15,471 nt of DNA, from the NCBI GenBank assembly GCA_900550825.1, contig URTZ01000031.1:1-15471 (forward strand), given 5' to 3'. Shown here piece by piece: positions 13,643 to 15,471 of this stretch. The notes beneath the pieces were generated by a model that saw only the letters and a list, made by a program, of their open reading frames with translations, was not told where the DNA came from and searched no databases. Source of the DNA: an uncultured Collinsella sp. (GTDB lineage: Bacteria > Actinomycetota > Coriobacteriia > Coriobacteriales > Coriobacteriaceae). The translations under genes and the position numbers were made by a program. The number at the start of each line of letters is the position of its first letter. Positions within the stretch are counted from its first letter, which is position 1.

Positions 13643-14302
13643 GTGTCCGCATTTCCGTTCGACGCCGTTATCTTTGACATGGACGGCGTCATTGTCGATA
13701 CCGAGTATTACTACTTGGGCGAGACTGCCGCGTTTGCCAAGGAGCTTGGGCTTAATCTGACTCAAGAGGAGTTGAATGGGCAGGTCGGTACCTCGCATCA
13801 GTTCTTCCTGCATATGCTGGTCGATTGGTTTGAGCGCGCCGGTAAGGGGCACTTCACTGGCGAGGAAGCGTTGGCCCGTTGGGACGAGTGGGCGCATAAG
13901 CGTCCGCGTGACTATCAGGCTTTGATTAACCCAGGCGCCGTGGATACGATTCGAGAGCTGCCGCGCCGTGGCGTTCGCGTGGCGCTTGCCAGCTCGTCTC
14001 CCATGGTTAGCATCGAGGAAGTGCTCAACGCATGCGGGCTGTCTGATGCCTTTGAGTATGTGGTGAGCGGCGAGCAGTTTAAGGAGAGCAAACCCGAGCC
14101 CGACATCTACCTGCATGCGCTGGACCTGCTGGGGCTGCCCGCGAATCGCTGCTGCTGCGTTGAGGATTCCGTTCCGGGCATTACCGCGGGTAAGCGAGCC
14201 GGCCTGACGGTTATTGCCAAGCGCGAGGAGCGCTTTGGCTTTAGCCAGGATGCCGCGGACAAGATTATCGACCAGCTGCCGGAGCTGCTGGAACTCGCGT
14301 AG
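13643..14302 (+). CDS. HAD-IA family hydrolase (beta-phosphoglucomutase-like)
   Basis: The 219-residue protein starts at GTG 13643 with AGGGAGG 5 nt upstream. Motif I is VIFDMDGVIVDTE (D12 nucleophile, D14), followed by a helical C1 cap, motif II VALASSSP, the lysine motif ESKPEPDIYLHAL, and motif IV VEDSVPGITAGKRAG. This layout matches beta-phosphoglucomutase-like and phosphoglycolate/sugar-phosphate phosphatases; sequence alone does not separate mutase from phosphatase. It lies 59 nt before the sugar kinase on the same strand and is probably co-transcribed with it, so a phosphosugar substrate is reasonable but inferred. Confidence 0.88.
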   Translation: MSAFPFDAVIFDMDGVIVDTEYYYLGETAAFAKELGLNLTQEELNGQVGTSHQFFLHMLVDWFERAGKGHFTGEEALARWDEWAHKRPRDYQALINPGAVDTIRELPRRGVRVALASSSPMVSIEEVLNACGLSDAFEYVVSGEQFKESKPEPDIYLHALDLLGLPANRCCCVEDSVPGITAGKRAGLTVIAKREERFGFSQDAADKIIDQLPELLELA

Positions 14303-14316
14303 ATTCTGGGCGGCAT

Positions 14317-14329
14317 TGTTGTCACAACA
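14317..14329. promoter_or_regulatory. Short perfect dyad between the HAD and kinase genes
   Basis: TGTTGT-C-ACAACA is a perfect 6-nt inverted repeat 33 nt before the kinase start. It could be an operator. It is short enough to be chance, and no promoter is clear beside it. Confidence 0.3.
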
Positions 14330-14361
14330 GTGGTTCCGTTGGCATAAGAGAGGGGCGCGCT

Positions 14362-15225
14362 ATGGCATTTAACGTGAGCGCACTGGGGTTTGGCGACAAC
14401 GTCGTCGACCGCTACGAGCATATTCGCACGATGTATCCGGGTGGCAATGCGGTGAACTTTGCCGTGTATGCCAAGAAATGCGGAGCCGCGCGCTCCGCGT
14501 ATATGGGCATCTTTGGTAATGACGCTGCTGCCGAGCACGTGATTGCGAGTCTTGAGGATGAGGACGTTGAACTAGCCAAATGCAAGCAGCTCATCGGTGA
14601 GAATGGTGCTGCGCGCGTGACCGTCGTTAACGGCGACCGTGTTTTCCTTGGCTCCAATGAGGGTGGCATCCGTGGTGATACTCGCTATGTGCTCGATCGC
14701 TTTGACCTTGCGTACATGAAGCAGTTCGACGTAGTCCACTCGGGCAACTATTGCTTTACCGAGCGCGAACTTCCCAAGTTGAAGGCCGCGGGCATCACGG
14801 TTTCGTTTGACTTCTCGGACGATTCGACCGACGAGTACTACGAGCAGATTGCTCCCTACGTTGACTTCGCATTCTTTAGCGCGGCAGACGCCGCGAGCGA
14901 GGATGAGATTCGCGAGCGTCTGGCATGGGTGAGGGGTCTAGGTCCGCGTTTCGTATCGGCAACGGCTGGCGCTGAGGGCTGCATTGCCTATGATGGCGAT
15001 CGTTATTACCGCCAACTGGCTAAACCGGTAACGGATTTGAAGGACACCATGGGTGCGGGCGACTCGTTCCTGGCTTCGTTCCTGATGTGTTATCTCGATT
15101 CCGCCAAGCGTGGCGAGGATGGTGCCGAGGCCATCGAGCGTGCACTCGACTTTGCTGCCGGGTTTGCCTCGACCGTGTGCGGCATGGAAGGCTCCTGGGG
15201 CCATGGAGTGCCGATTTCCGAATAG
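14362..15225 (+). CDS. PfkB-family sugar kinase, fructoselysine-6-kinase-like
   Basis: The 287-residue protein belongs to the ribokinase/PfkB superfamily. It has an N-terminal GFGDNVVDRYEHIRTMYPGG substrate-binding region, VSFDFSDD (147-154), DFAFFSAAD (168-176) and the ATP/anion-hole motif GAGDSFLASF (231-240) with D234 as catalytic base. GDNVVD, MYPGGNAVN and SFDFSDD are closest in my memory to FrlD, which phosphorylates fructoselysine (an Amadori product) for release of glucose 6-phosphate and lysine by FrlB. The product would enter glycolysis where Pgi acts. FrlB and a transporter are not in the window, so the substrate is provisional. AGAGAGGGG lies upstream of ATG 14362. Confidence 0.85.
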   Translation: MAFNVSALGFGDNVVDRYEHIRTMYPGGNAVNFAVYAKKCGAARSAYMGIFGNDAAAEHVIASLEDEDVELAKCKQLIGENGAARVTVVNGDRVFLGSNEGGIRGDTRYVLDRFDLAYMKQFDVVHSGNYCFTERELPKLKAAGITVSFDFSDDSTDEYYEQIAPYVDFAFFSAADAASEDEIRERLAWVRGLGPRFVSATAGAEGCIAYDGDRYYRQLAKPVTDLKDTMGAGDSFLASFLMCYLDSAKRGEDGAEAIERALDFAAGFASTVCGMEGSWGHGVPISE

Positions 15226-15231
15226 GTGAGC

Positions 15232-15267
15232 AGTCCCGGGGAGTCGAATTGTCGCCTCCCTGGGACT
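15232..15267 (+). terminator. Long hairpin after the sugar kinase gene
   Basis: AGTCCCGGGGAG (15232-15243) pairs with CTCCCTGGGACT (15256-15267) over 12 positions, with one G-U pair and a 12-nt loop, 7 nt after the kinase stop. No T run follows, so it is either a weak terminator or a 3' end-protecting structure. Confidence 0.5.
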
Positions 15268-15297
15268 CCATGGACAAAAAATGCTAAATATGAGTAC

Positions 15298-15316
15298 TGT
15301 CACTAATTTAGTAACA
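15298..15316. promoter_or_regulatory. Operator-like inverted repeat
   Basis: TGTCACTAA and TTAGTAACA pair at 8 of 9 positions around a single T. It lies in AT-rich intergenic DNA and may regulate a gene beyond the window. Confidence 0.35.
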
Positions 15317-15379
15317 GCGAAATTAAGCTTTTGAGGGCCTAGTTGGGTGTCTGCGAGCGATTAAAACCTGCTAAAAATG

Positions 15380-15398
15380 ACTTTAACCACCTTAAAGT
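15380..15398. promoter_or_regulatory. Second operator-like inverted repeat
   Basis: ACTTTAA (15380-15386) and TTAAAGT (15392-15398) are perfect 7-nt arms around CCACC. It lies 82 nt after the previous dyad, in the same gene-free stretch, and the arm sequence differs. Confidence 0.35.
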
Positions 15399-15443
15399 GC
15401 CTTGATAATGGATGGCTGTAGGTAGCGCGCAGAGATGTGGTGT

Positions 15444-15469
15444 AAGAGGCGGGGCATGCCCCGCCTCTT
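15444..15469. terminator. Perfect GC-rich palindrome at the window end
   Basis: AAGAGGCGGGG and CCCCGCCTCTT pair perfectly around CATG. With T-rich bases on both flanking arms it could be a bidirectional terminator, for example of a gene converging from the right. No gene ends just before it on the plus strand; what lies to the right cannot be seen. Confidence 0.5.
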
Positions 15470-15471
15470 CT

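Noticed and set aside
14319..14348. Possible promoter TTGTCA / CATAAG before the sugar kinase
   Set aside because: The predicted transcript start would fall on the ribosome binding site, leaving no usable leader.

Overview
The window looks like the chromosome of a high-GC Gram-positive anaerobe of the Coriobacteriia, most likely a gut Collinsella. This is inferred from gene content (DUF3793 next to a flavodoxin, an SOS-controlled Y-family polymerase with a YolD partner, an LPXTG-like surface protein), codon use and strong AGGAGG-type ribosome binding sites. No rRNA, tRNA or CRISPR array was seen.

Layout. Positions 1-914 (minus) hold a DUF3793 protein followed by the start of a flavodoxin, driven by a clear promoter. 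A small membrane-anchored heavy-metal-associated (HMA) protein diverges from them at 1091-1474, with a CsoR-like palindrome in its leader. Positions 1748-4299 encode a large beta-propeller-like surface protein with a C-terminal sorting signal LPHAG. Its signal peptide is out of frame with the body of the protein, and a tandem CTTGG duplication explains the shift exactly. Convergent to it is a minus-strand SOS operon: a Y-family polymerase (4714-6219) and YolD (4296-4721). The operon has a near-consensus promoter and a LexA box, which move the polymerase start well downstream of the longest reading frame. A perfect terminator hairpin for the surface-protein transcript lies inside the yolD coding sequence.

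Glucose-6-phosphate isomerase (pgi, 6432-8126) is followed by an apparent insertion. The last ten codons of pgi, the stop and the following GGGGCCCG terminator recur at 11601-11698. Between the two copies lie three minus-strand genes: an unrecognised 296-residue protein, a ClpP-like serine peptidase with an intact triad, and a VirD4/TraG-type coupling ATPase with no membrane anchor. The last two overlap by 8 nt. This looks like an integrative element, or the remains of one, inserted at the pgi 3' end. No recombinase or relaxase is visible. It is the most unusual part of the window.

Positions 11912-15225 carry plus-strand carbon metabolism genes: deoxyribose-phosphate aldolase, a Cof-type HAD phosphatase, a HAD-IA (beta-phosphoglucomutase-like) hydrolase and a fructoselysine-6-kinase-like PfkB sugar kinase. 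The end is AT-rich intergenic DNA with two operator-like inverted repeats and a perfect GC-rich palindrome.
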